The position numbers and the translations under genes are program-made. From Colias croceus (taxonomy: Eukaryota > Arthropoda > Insecta > Lepidoptera > Pieridae), in contig NC_059543.1 in NCBI RefSeq assembly GCF_905220415.1, positions 2,604,001-2,668,000 on the forward strand: a stretch of DNA of 64,000 nucleotides, given 5' to 3'. This document shows, one piece after another, positions 21,921-32,101 of the stretch. Under the pieces are notes generated by a model. It saw only the letters and a program-made list of their open reading frames with translations, was not told the origin of the DNA and searched no databases. Within the stretch, counting starts at the first letter, position 1. The number at the start of each line of letters is the position of its first letter.

Positions 21921-23311
21921 ATGAGCGAAACCAATCAACAAAAAAAAAGCATAAACCAAAATAATATGATTCAACAGACTTTTCACAAAAGTATGTTTAC
22001 TCGAACTAGAAGCAACTCGACTTCTTCTTTACCAGCAAAACTGATAACTGAAGAGAGAATTTCAGACAAACCAAATTCAGAACAAAGTAATCAGACTTTG
22101 ATAGAGCTTCGACCAGAAAGCCCCCCCTTAGAAATAATAAACAATAAGGTGGACTGGCAAAGAGACCAAATTCCTACAAAGAGAAATAAAAGAAAAGAAA
22201 CTAGCCCAATACAAAACGACACAAATAAAAAACTGAAAAATACTTCCGTTTTTGCAGTACCCACACAAAATAGTTTTGAAATCTTGAATGAAGATACCTT
22301 AGAAGACAACAAGAAAGAAGAAAAAGTATACATTCCTAAACCTGAGCCTATCTTTGTCACAGGTGTCCTAAATATTACATCTCTCAAGGAAGTTTTAAAT
22401 GAAATAGTAGACAATAGTTCATACACTATGACCACCCTGAAATCTGGACATGTTATAAAAATCATGCCTAAAGACATCCAGGTATATAAAACTATTAGAG
22501 AGAAATTTATAGCGAACAATATTTCTCACTATACTTATCAGCTTAAGTGCGAGAGAGCATATAGAGTTGTCTTGCGCGGGCTACATGCATCAGAAGACAC
22601 TGCACAGATAGCCAAAGAGCTGTCGAATATAGGACATGAAGTCAGACAAGTGGTGAATGTAAGGCACCGGGCTACAAAAGAGCCACTACCTACCTTCTAT
22701 GTTGACCTGGAACCAAAGAGCAACAATAAAGATATATTCAAGGTAAAATACTTGAATAACATGAAAATTACAATTGAAGCGCCATATAAAAAAAGGAAAT
22801 ACTTCAATGTAAAAGATGCCAGAGATTTGGTCATTCAAAGAACCAATGCTATAGACCATTCCGTTGCGTTAAATGTGGTAAAGATCATCCTACTTCATCT
22901 TGCATTAAAAAACCAGACACCGAAGCTACTTGTGCGAATTGTGAAGAGAAACACCCGGCTAGCTACAAAGGTTGTAGCATCTACAAGCAATACAAAGAAC
23001 GGATCTTAAAGAGTGCACCAAAGCCAAAAGTAAATCCACCATCACAAAACGTAACTTCTACATATATGCAACCTACTTTATATAACAGGTACTCAAGAGT
23101 ACCCAATCTCAATAAAACATATGCAGAGGCTACCAAGGCAAAATTAACAGACACACATTTTGAAAAAACAACAGACCTTAACGACATCATGAAACTTATG
23201 GAAACTATGCTTGACAAACAGCAAAAGACAATAATGACCATGGTTGAAACAATGGTAGACAAAATGATGGATCGCATGGTCCAGCTAGTCAGCAGCCTTG
23301 TTAAAAAATGA
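21921..23311 (+). pseudogene. LINE ORF1 (nucleic-acid-binding protein), frameshifted in the zinc-knuckle region
   Basis: The first part (21921 to about 22856) starts MSETNQQKKSINQNN, with a polar N-terminus. It then has a domain like the one that precedes retroelement zinc knuckles (VLRGLHASEDTAQIAKELSN to IEAPYKKRKYF, about residues 215-295). At about 22,840-22,859 the frame shifts. The new frame reads FRCVKCGKDHPTSSC and CANCEEKHPASYKGC, two CCHC-type knuckles, then a Met/Lys-rich, probably coiled-coil C-terminus ending VQLVSSLVKK at 23311. The first knuckle normally expected before these appears to be deleted, which probably caused the shift. The stop overlaps the ORF2 start in ATGA (23308-23311). 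ORF1p would coat LINE RNA; this copy is probably non-functional. Confidence 0.85.
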
Positions 23312-25995
23312 CTCGAAACCTCCGAGTGGTCACTTGGAACGCCAACGGCTTGACGGAGAGACGTCAAGAATTTGAATTATTTTTAAAAACAGAATTTATT
23401 GACGTAGCACTTATATCTGAGACAAGGTTCACTTCTAAATCGCACACAGTTTTTGACAATTACAAAATGTATGCAACTAATCACCCATCTGGAAACAGCC
23501 ATGGAGGAAGTGCCATTATTGTTAAAAATAATATTAAGCACTACCCAATTGAGAACTATTCCACAGAGAAAATTCAAGCAACTTCTATAATAATCGAAGA
23601 CAATAAATTGGAAACTGTACTGTCAGCCGTCTATTGCCCGCCTAGACATATAATATCTGAAAAAGACTTCAACAACTACTTTGCGACCTTGAATAAAAGA
23701 TTTGTCTGTGGAGGGGACTGGAATTCAAAGCATCTTCACTGGGGTTCTAGAGTCTATAACCCAAGAGGTAGACAACTTATGAAAACAATTCAAAAAATGA
23801 ATCTAGAATACTTATCTGGTGGCAAGCCTACATATTGGCCAAATGACAGGAACAGGATACCTGATTTGCTTGATTTCTTTGTTACAAAAAATATAGATAA
23901 TAATTACGTCTCAATAGAATCACCTATCGACCTCACTTCAGATCACACTCCTGTCATCCTAAACATAAGCTCAACAATCACTCTGTTGCAACCACAACCT
24001 AAGTTATATAACCGTAAAAACACGAACTGGCGTAAGTACCAAGACATAATAAACACACTGGTGGATCTGAAATGCAAACTTAAAACCCCGGATGAAGTAG
24101 AAAATGAAATAGAAAAACTCAATATGACAATTCATAATGCTGCAAATATTGCCACTTCAAAACAGAAAGGTAAGCCTCCAAAACAAAACTCTTATCCACT
24201 AGAAATCAAAGTGAAAATCAAAGAACGCCGCAGACTTAGAAAAATATGGCACAGGAGCGGGTATCCGAGCGACAAAACAGCTTTCAACAAATTCTCGGAG
24301 GAACTGAAAACTTACATTAGCCAACTAGAAAATGAAAACATCCAAAATCGTATTACAAATCTAAGCCCCAATGCTGACACAGATTATTCATTGTGGAAAG
24401 TAACTAAAGCCCTAAAACGCCCTAAAGCTCATATGTCCCCTCTCCACAACAGCAACGGAGGGTGGGCTAGATCGGACAAAGAAAACGCTGAAACATTTGC
24501 AAAACACTTAAACACTGTTTTTCAACCACACCCTGAGAGTAATCCTGATCATACGGCAAAGGTGAATACATACCTAGGCTCGGCAAAACAGATGTGTCTT
24601 CCTCTTAAAAGCACTAGTCCAAAAGAAGTCGCTAGAGAAATCAGAAACCTCAAAGAAGGTAAGGCACCTGGATATGATATGGTCGATGCTACTTTATTAA
24701 AACATCTTCCACCTAAAGGAATTATGAAAATTGTCAACATCTTCAACGCTCTTCTAAGACTCGAACATTTCCCAGGGCAATGGAAGATAGCACAAGTGGT
24801 GATGGTGCTTAAACCAGGTAAACCGCCGCATCAGACGACCTCATATAGACCCATTAGCTTGCTGCCAATTATTGGAAAACTGTTCGAGAGAATACTACTC
24901 AGCAGAATTAAGGAACACCTACTCACTGTACTGCCCGACCATCAGTTTGGATTTCGTGAAAACCACGGAACAATAGAGCAAGTCCACCGAATTGTAGACA
25001 TAATAAGTAAATGTCTTGAAAACAAATTGTACTGCTCTGCTGTCTTTTTGGATATAAGTCAAGCATTTGACAAGGTGTGGCATGAAGGCCTTCTATATAA
25101 ATTGAAAGAGAAGCTCCCTCACTTCTTTTATTTAACTCTCAAATCTTACCTCACCAAAAGAAGCTACCAGGTGAAATGCAACGAAGATCTATCCGAACTC
25201 TACGAGATAAAATCTGGTGTCCCACAGGGCAGTATCCTAGGACCGATACTGTACCTTATTTATACAGCTGACATCCCCGCGAACAGCAAAACAATGATTG
25301 CGACTTATGCTGATGACACCGCATTGATATCCATCCATAAGGATCCAGTAACTGCATCTCTCATGATACAAGAGCACCTCACTGTAATTGAGACATGGCT
25401 AAAACTATGGAGGATAAAAGCAAATGAGAGTAAGTCCACGCATGTGACATTTACGCTCAGAAAGGAAACATGCCCGCCGGTAACCTTAAACAACAAAGAA
25501 ATACCCCAAGAAGATAGTGCTAGATATTTGGGTATGCACTTAGACAGAAGACTGACATGGCAAAAACATATATGGACAAAGAGAAAGCAACTTGATGGAA
25601 AACTGCGTAGCCTAAATTGGCTGATAGGTCACCACTCAAAATTGAAAGACAATAGTAAAATTCTAATTTACAAGACAATCTTAAAGCCAATCTGGACCTA
25701 TGGCATACAGCTTTGGGGCTCTGCCAGCAATAGCAACATTGAAATCCTAGAGAGATTCCAGACTAAGGCTCTCAGAACAATACTTGGTATCCCCAAATGT
25801 ATTGCAAATAAATACATGTACCTTGACCTCGGTATAGCCACAGTTCGAAAACAAATTGTCGAAAGCAGCCAGAAATATCAGGAAAGGCTAACAGTACACA
25901 CCAACGACCTTGCTCAAGCGTTAAGTGGAGAGGGAGGCCAACAATACATCAGGCTAAAAAGACAGGACATTACAAACCTTGCTAAAAGATTCTAA
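23308..25995 (+). CDS. LINE ORF2: endonuclease and reverse transcriptase (Jockey clade)
   Basis: This 895-residue ORF, close to the usual Jockey ORF2 length, starts at ATG 23308 and overlaps the ORF1 stop by 4 nt. That suggests termination-reinitiation. The N-terminus is an APE-type endonuclease: TWNANGLTERRQEF, ALISETRF, GGDWNSKHLHWGS and SDHTPVIL. The reverse transcriptase has YRPISLLPIIGKLFE, FGFRENHGTIEQ, AVFLDISQAFDKVWHEG (first catalytic Asp), SGVPQGSILGPILY and TYADDTALIS (catalytic YADD). The C-terminus has ARYLGMHLDRRLTW and WTYGIQLWGSA, typical of the thumb region. No stop or frameshift is visible, so it could be active. Confidence 0.95.
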   Translation: MTRNLRVVTWNANGLTERRQEFELFLKTEFIDVALISETRFTSKSHTVFDNYKMYATNHPSGNSHGGSAIIVKNNIKHYPIENYSTEKIQATSIIIEDNKLETVLSAVYCPPRHIISEKDFNNYFATLNKRFVCGGDWNSKHLHWGSRVYNPRGRQLMKTIQKMNLEYLSGGKPTYWPNDRNRIPDLLDFFVTKNIDNNYVSIESPIDLTSDHTPVILNISSTITLLQPQPKLYNRKNTNWRKYQDIINTLVDLKCKLKTPDEVENEIEKLNMTIHNAANIATSKQKGKPPKQNSYPLEIKVKIKERRRLRKIWHRSGYPSDKTAFNKFSEELKTYISQLENENIQNRITNLSPNADTDYSLWKVTKALKRPKAHMSPLHNSNGGWARSDKENAETFAKHLNTVFQPHPESNPDHTAKVNTYLGSAKQMCLPLKSTSPKEVAREIRNLKEGKAPGYDMVDATLLKHLPPKGIMKIVNIFNALLRLEHFPGQWKIAQVVMVLKPGKPPHQTTSYRPISLLPIIGKLFERILLSRIKEHLLTVLPDHQFGFRENHGTIEQVHRIVDIISKCLENKLYCSAVFLDISQAFDKVWHEGLLYKLKEKLPHFFYLTLKSYLTKRSYQVKCNEDLSELYEIKSGVPQGSILGPILYLIYTADIPANSKTMIATYADDTALISIHKDPVTASLMIQEHLTVIETWLKLWRIKANESKSTHVTFTLRKETCPPVTLNNKEIPQEDSARYLGMHLDRRLTWQKHIWTKRKQLDGKLRSLNWLIGHHSKLKDNSKILIYKTILKPIWTYGIQLWGSASNSNIEILERFQTKALRTILGIPKCIANKYMYLDLGIATVRKQIVESSQKYQERLTVHTNDLAQALSGEGGQQYIRLKRQDITNLAKRF

Positions 25996-26166
25996 AATAG
26001 ATAAAAATTAAACAAATATAACACTGGACTACAAGGGTGGAGTCGTTGGACGAGCCCCTTGAAACAATATCATGTTCCCGGACGGAGTTCCAAACAATAT
26101 AAAGGCCAATTGTTACCTAACAGATTGCCTGGTCGCAGTAATATCAAAAAAAAAAAAAAAAAAAAA
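25996..26166 (+). other. LINE 3' UTR and A-tail
   Basis: A short 3' UTR ends in an uninterrupted run of about 21 A (26146-26166). I see no clear AATAAA just before the tail. Confidence 0.7.
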
Positions 26167-26177
26167 CTTGCGAATAT

Positions 26178-26612
26178 GATAGCGTTTATTTCATCATAAA
26201 GGTCATTCTAAATACCAACATGTAATCAGCGACCGTAAATGAGCTTTAATTGAACATTCGCGTTAAATGGTGCTAGTGCTGGAGTAAAATGTGTGTGAAT
26301 TATTAAATTATAGTCGTAAATACATTTTATGAGTAAATACCAAAATATGATAAATTCTGACATCATTGATATAATAGAGACACTAGACGGTATTAAATTC
26401 TATGACTAACTCAGTAGGCGAAGACGCCAAATGCCGCCTTTACTGTGGAACTGTAAAAACTCTTTTGAAAAAATACAAGTAACTACTTTATTAAATCATC
26501 AGTTATCGACCAGTAAGAGTTCCATCTAAATAAGCATAACTATAAAATTATTAGCCACAATAAACAGTTGGCACTCTTACCAGATAGCAATATCATTAAT
26601 TCTTGTTTTGAT
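26178..26612. other. Intergenic DNA, no gene seen
   Basis: AT-rich spacer between the LINE target duplication and the palindrome. Confidence 0.5.
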
Positions 26613-27146
26613 ATAATATAAAGTGAAAAAACTAAAACCCAACTACGACAATAACTGGCGCTGAAAAAGTATAAAACAAGATTTCAGAATACTGAACTGA
26701 ACAAAGTTGCTAATGTAGTTGCAAGTAAATGGACACAGTAGACTCTACCAAGATGCCTTCGTTGTAAATTGACAATAATGTCATACAATACTATTCTGAA
26801 GTATGCAATATTCCACTATGTAAAGATAAATTTTTCATGTTTGGAAAGGCGTAGTCACACGTTACATAATATACCTATCTACCGTAGCACTTCAACAACG
26901 TGTGACTACGCCTTTCCAAACATGAAAATTTATCTTTACATAGTGGAATATTGCATACTTCAGAATAGTATTGTATGGCATTATTGTCAATTTACAACGA
27001 AGGCATCTTGGTAGAGTCTACTGTGTCCATTTACTTGCAACTACATTAGCAACTTTGTTCAGTTCAGTATTCTGAAATCTTGTTTTATACTTTTTCAGCG
27101 CCAGTTATTGTCGTAGTTGGGTTTTAGTTTTTTCACTTTATATTAT
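26613..27146. repeat. Near-perfect 534-bp palindrome (inverted repeat with 33-bp loop)
   Basis: The arm 26613-26863 is the reverse complement of 26897-27146, with only about one substitution and one single-base indel noticed over 250 bp. The loop is 33 bp. Outer ends read ATAATATAAAGTGAAAAAAC. ORFs within it are mirror images and not coding. It may be a foldback/MITE or a recent inverted duplication. No target duplication was recognised. Confidence 0.9.
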
Positions 27147-28279
27147 TTGTACTATTTTGGTGTTAAAGTGTATTTGGGGGCATAATATTAACAAAATTTA
27201 AACTGATGAACTAATAAAGAAGCTATGGACGAAAAGATGTGAATTATATTATGCAATCAGCCCATGAATACAGGTAAAGTCACGAGCAAATGCTAGTGAT
27301 ATATATATATAAATACCAACTTGGGCACTAAGTTGATCCAGCCCGACTGCCGTGCATTCCTGACTCCACCTTTTCCCCGATATTACTCGACTCCGGTTGC
27401 ATAGATCTTGCCCGGAGTGGCAAAGGCGCAAATGTTTGGGCGACGTTGCCAAACGTATTCATGGAGAAATTGATATACTCAACATTTTTATTGCTAAGAT
27501 CTCGAACTGAATCGACTCCGTAACGGCCGAAATTGAGAAACCCATAAACACTTGTTGACTCCGTTTTATATACCAAATCCAAAGTCGTATGTTGATCATT
27601 ATCATTTATATTATAAAAATTACAGCTTTATTTGATCCGACAAAACGAAACTGTATATTAAGTAACGTAGATTAATTTTTCGTAAACACTACAGTATTTG
27701 TTGGCTCCGTACACAAACATATTATAGTTAGTTAACCTTCCATACATTGCTAAATCCGCCTAGACTAGACAAACTCGACTTCGTAACGGTTCAAATTTTT
27801 AAATGCTTAAACACTTTTTGACTCCGTTTTATATACCAAATCATTAGTCGTATGTTGATCTGTTCCATTTATATGCACTTGCATGATATTGACATGGGGA
27901 TATGAAATTAGGGCAAGCAAAAAATCTCCTGAGTCTTATGGAAGTTGAAGAAGTCGACCGTAATTCAATTGAAACTTATAGAAAACGTTGTGAAACTAAA
28001 AATACGGAACCCTAAAAAGATAGATATTAGGACTAACCTTTCGTCATCCAGTGACGGTGATAATTCTCAAGTATTATGCATCCTACAAATAACAACCTAC
28101 CTCTTGAATCATCAGTAAATATCAAGATAATTATCATAATATTTATTGACGTGTAGCGTTCGCCTTTGCCCTGATTCTGATATCCTGATATCAATCTGAT
28201 AAAATAATTAAAATGTTAGATTTAGGTCAAACAAATGACGACTCATATTCCTGCACAAATTATCCATTGCGGAGTAAAT
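27147..28279. other. Diverged repeat-bearing DNA before the LINE remnant
   Basis: Two direct repeats of 88 bp (27510-27597 and 27773-27860) share TTGACTCCGTTTTATATACC and GTCGTATGTTGATC. Their left halves are more diverged (GACTCCGTAACGG against GACTTCGTAACGG). I cannot assign the sequence to a family. Confidence 0.6.
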
Positions 28280-30234
28280 ATGAGTTTACGCAGATCGCCA
28301 ACATGCAGTGGGTACTGCCGGTGGATCGCATCCTGATCTATCGAAGCTAAGTTCGTTTTCTACGAGTTCTACGCCAACTGATACTCAAATTACTTACAGA
28401 AAACGGAAACAACCGCTAGAACAAGATTGCAGATTTAGTGATGATATGAAGGATATTCGGTCGGAGTTGAGCCGTATTAGTACATTACTTGAAAAATATG
28501 TATGCTCAAATGAACAAATACCTAGTAAACAAAATTCATGAAAACATTTCTGAGGTAAAAACACAAATTACCGAAATTAAATCGTCCAACGAACAATCCT
28601 TGAATTTAATTCGCCAAAATACGAATCAAATCAATGAAATTAATTAGTCATCAGCATGTATGATAATTACTGAACAAAACATATTGAAGAGTACCTACTA
28701 TTTCTCAATTAGAATCCCAGATAAACCAGGGTGAGAGTAAAATAAAATCACTGGAATTAAATCTTCAATCAATAAATCAGTCAGCCAACCCATCGGGTTT
28801 TACGTCTAAAAATCAACTTCATATAAATTAAAACTTAATCAAGGAACTACGGGCAGAAAGAGCCGCGAAAAAAATGTAATTTTTGCTGGTTTCCCAGAAT
28901 CGACATCTTATAAGACAGAGGAGAGGAAATCTAAAGACAACTACGAAATTTTAAAAATTACCTAGTTTAGACCTACCGAAGCTAGTAAAAATATATAATT
29001 ATAAATAATCTTAATTCAAACTGTACTTAGTACAGGTTTTGATGGTACTACAAAAGCAATTAAATGCATCAAAGAAAAATTAAATCATAGCTTAAGCGAC
29101 GGTTTTAACCAAGCCATAAGTCAAAGACGTTTTCCGGACTCATTAGAAATAGCGAAGGTAACCTATCTATAGGCCAATTTCGGTTTTGCCAGTATTGTCA
29201 AAAATATTGGAGAAGATTTTACACACGAGATTAGAAAAATATTTAGACTCATTTAATTTTATTTCAGTGCGTCAATACGGATTTAAGCCAAAAAGTAACA
29301 CTCTGTCAGCGACTATGGACCTAACTATTAAAATAAAACAGAACATTGACGCAAACAATATAGTTTTGGGAGTGTTAACATTATTGGTAAAGCAGAAATC
29401 ATATTTAAAAAATCGATCACAAATAGTTAAAATAGATAACCACGATAGCATTCCCTTACCAATTACATATGGCATACCACAAGGTTCGATTCTAGGCCCA
29501 TTGCTTTTTTTAAATTTATATTAATAATTTACAAGATTTAAAGCTAAAGGTCACCTAACACTTTATGCGGATGACACTTGTCTGTTTTATTTTGGTCCCT
29601 CTATACATGACATGATAGCGCAAGCACAAAATGAATTAAATAAATGGTTTCAATGCAATCTACTAAAAATAAATATATCTAAATTCAAAGCTCATAACAA
29701 AATTATAACCTAGATCTGCGAATCGGCAGCTCCCTGAAATGGAATTATCACATCGACCACCTAAAAAATAAATTATCAGCACTTCTTAGATCTCTGCGTA
29801 ATATTACTTCTTGCATTCCTCATAAATTACGCCACACCATCTACAACACCTTAGTAAAGCCGCACCTAATGTATTTAATAGAAGTATGGGGGAGTGCTTA
29901 CAAAAATAAATTAGCGCCACTCCAAATTTTACAAAATAAAATCATTAAAACTATCTTTAACTATCCTTTTTTAACTTCTACAAATAAAATCTAGGACGAC
30001 ACTAAAATAATGAATTTAAAACAATTATACTTTTATAATACGTGTATGTTCACCCGCAAAGCGCTACATAAAAACATAAATACAAATATTATAATCTCAA
30101 CATCAAATCGCTACTATCCTAATAGACGAGCTAGCTATCTTGCACTCCCGAAGATCCGAACAAATTATGGAAGGCGAACGGCAACATACGTTTCTATAAC
30201 GGAAATAAATGTCTTTAAACCTTCAAATGGCTAA
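28280..30234 (+). pseudogene. Decayed CR1/Jockey-superfamily LINE with internal deletions
   Basis: ORF1 remains: MSLRRSPT at 28280, then after a frameshift SHPDLSKLSSFSTSST and ITYRKRKQP. Later LRAERAAKK and NVIFAGFPEST (about 28850-28910) follow, typical of this LINE group. ORF2 resumes only at YRPISVLPVLSKILEKIL (29168), so the endonuclease is lost. Then come QYGFKPKSNTLSATMDL, YGIPQGSILGPLLF and LYADDTCLFYFG in shifting frames. The AFD catalytic block between GVL and LLVKQKSYLKN is deleted. The C-terminus continues to about 30234 (LRHTIYNTLVKPHLMYL and KIRTNYGRRTATY). It cannot move on its own. Confidence 0.85.
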
Positions 30235-30507
30235 GGCCGCAAGCGACCAATGGCTGAGCTCGGTGGGCTCTGATTGGCTCATTTGAATCGGATCAACAAG
30301 AGCTAAAACGCAAAAAAGGTGGATTTGTATAAAAAGCACGTAATTATTATTATTACTGATGGTTACACTTGTGGCTCCGTTCGGATCCACATACGGACGA
30401 TGGTGTGGCAATGGATCCACAAATACCAACCGGATCAACAAGTGAAAACGGATCAAATAATTACTAACTATATGGCACGTTTGATCAACATAGTGCCCGT
30501 GGAGATA

Positions 30508-30556
<49 letters not shown>

Positions 30557-31756
30557 AATGTACAAGGAAAGCGCTTTCAAATGATATTAAACACGGGATA
30601 TTTATCTTAACTTTATTTTTTTACTTTGTATGTTTTGTCCGATAGAGGACGCCACATTAGATTTTGTGAAACCCCATATAGCCTATAACCAGCGGACAAT
30701 TAAGACGCTTCTAATGATATGTCATTTGTCAAATTCTGATAAGTAGTTTAGACATTACGAGGGAACAGATGAACATACATACATACATACATACATACAT
30801 AGCCTGTCAAAATCATAACCCTCCTTTTGCTTTGCCGTAGTCGGGTAAAAATGACTAAATACATAATAATATCCTTCCCTTTATTTCTATTAAAGATCTA
30901 ATCTGGTAGTTTAGTTTAGATTACTTAAATCAAACCAAATACATGAAACGGCGAATAGTTCTTCGCGATGGCACTACTGAAATGAAATGAAATGAAATGA
31001 ATGTATTCTACGGGTAGGCTTGAGAAAATATTTGCATTCCTCCCTGCAATGATTGGTATTTACATGAATGTGTGCTACCGATACCTGATAGACATAGGAA
31101 TACACGTAGGCTATTTTTATTGCCTTACTATGGGCGGATTTCAATAGACTTTATTCATACAATAATAATTGTCGTATTTGGTTTCATGCGATTGTTAGGT
31201 ATTTGTCTAGAAATTAGGGACTTCTTTAACCATAAAAAAATAGAACGAAGCCGTCTGTACTTTTTAAAATTTCACAAAATCTGTGTTGAATGATCCTAAA
31301 TAGACATAATTTTTTTTCTCAAGATAAGAAAATTTCATAAATATCCACTATAGTAAAACCTAACAAAGAAGAAAGATATTTTTAATTTTTATTTTTCCAC
31401 CACAAATAATCGCAAGCAATGGAAACCGCAGTTTATTTATAGAATACGATTATTAACAAACTTGTAAGATAAAACCTTTGATAAACGCCGCAATGAATCC
31501 ACTCGGTAAATTAGACCCACAGCCAATTAAACTTCATGAAACATTGATAGCGATGGTGTAATCGATAATTCATATCAAACGAACTGCCACTATCAAAGAG
31601 AAGGAATAGGAAATTCCGATGAAAACTTTTAGTAGTTGGAACCCCTACCTTGAGTACGCTTTGGCTCAAATAACAGCCGTAATCGTAGGCAAGCTTATCT
31701 TTAAAAAGATCTACAATATTAGGGTATATTTTTATTTTATAAAGCTGTAAGGAAGT
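30235..31756. other. Intergenic DNA with microsatellites
   Basis: Simple repeats are (AT)n at 30510-30552, (CATA)n at 30773-30800 and (AAATG)n at 30978-31001. A segment at 30285-30450 contains CGGATCAACAAG twice as a direct repeat. No gene is supported. Confidence 0.55.
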
Positions 31757-32101
31757 GGAAGTGGGAGTCGAGCATGCTTCGGCACGAATTGGGCCACGCT
31801 CGCACCGGGGAAGGTACCACACCCTCACAGAATATCGGCGCCATAGTGACAGTTTACTGTCGCGTTCCGTACGGTGAGTGAGGGGTCCGGAGGCCCACAT
31901 CCCTTCCCATCCCCTACCTATCCTCTCCTTCCCTATCCTCATTCCCTCCCATCCTCGCCCCTTCTCCCTAAATCCTTCCAAATCCATTTGAGGATAGCAA
32001 CACATCCACTTCCCAGTGGAGTGGATGCTTATGGGCGGCGTGTATCGCTTAACACCAGGCGACGCGTCTGCTCGGTTGCTATCCTATAGCATAAAAAAAA
32101 A
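31757..32101 (+). mobile_element. A-tailed retroposon (SINE or LINE 3' fragment), copy 1
   Basis: This is almost identical to 53361-53714. Shared blocks include GTGGGAGTCGAGCATGCTTC, CGGGGAAGGTACCACACCC, GGGTCCGGAGGCCCACATCC, a C/T-rich tract and GGCGTGTATCGCTTAACACC, then GCGACGCGTCTGCTCG and an A-tail. No tRNA boxes were seen, so a LINE 3' end is more likely than a tRNA SINE. The ORFs here are non-coding shadows. Confidence 0.75.

Larger units (their letters stand above)
21482..26166 (+). mobile_element. Full-length Jockey-type non-LTR retrotransposon (LINE)
   Basis: This 4.68-kb element has a 5' UTR of about 440 bp, two overlapping ORFs, a short 3' UTR and an A-tail of about 21 bases ending at 26166. 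The sequence ACTTGCGAATAT lies immediately before it (21470-21481) and recurs right after the A-tail (CTTGCGAATAT, 26167-26177), so it has an 11-12 bp target-site duplication. The intact ORF2, clean duplication and full length point to a recent insertion. The Jockey assignment rests on ORF1 zinc knuckles, an APE-type endonuclease and the RT motifs. It copies itself through target-primed reverse transcription. Confidence 0.92.

Noticed and set aside
22091..25496. Several minus-strand ORFs inside the LINE
   Set aside because: They are antisense shadows of ORF1 and ORF2, which carry all recognisable motifs.
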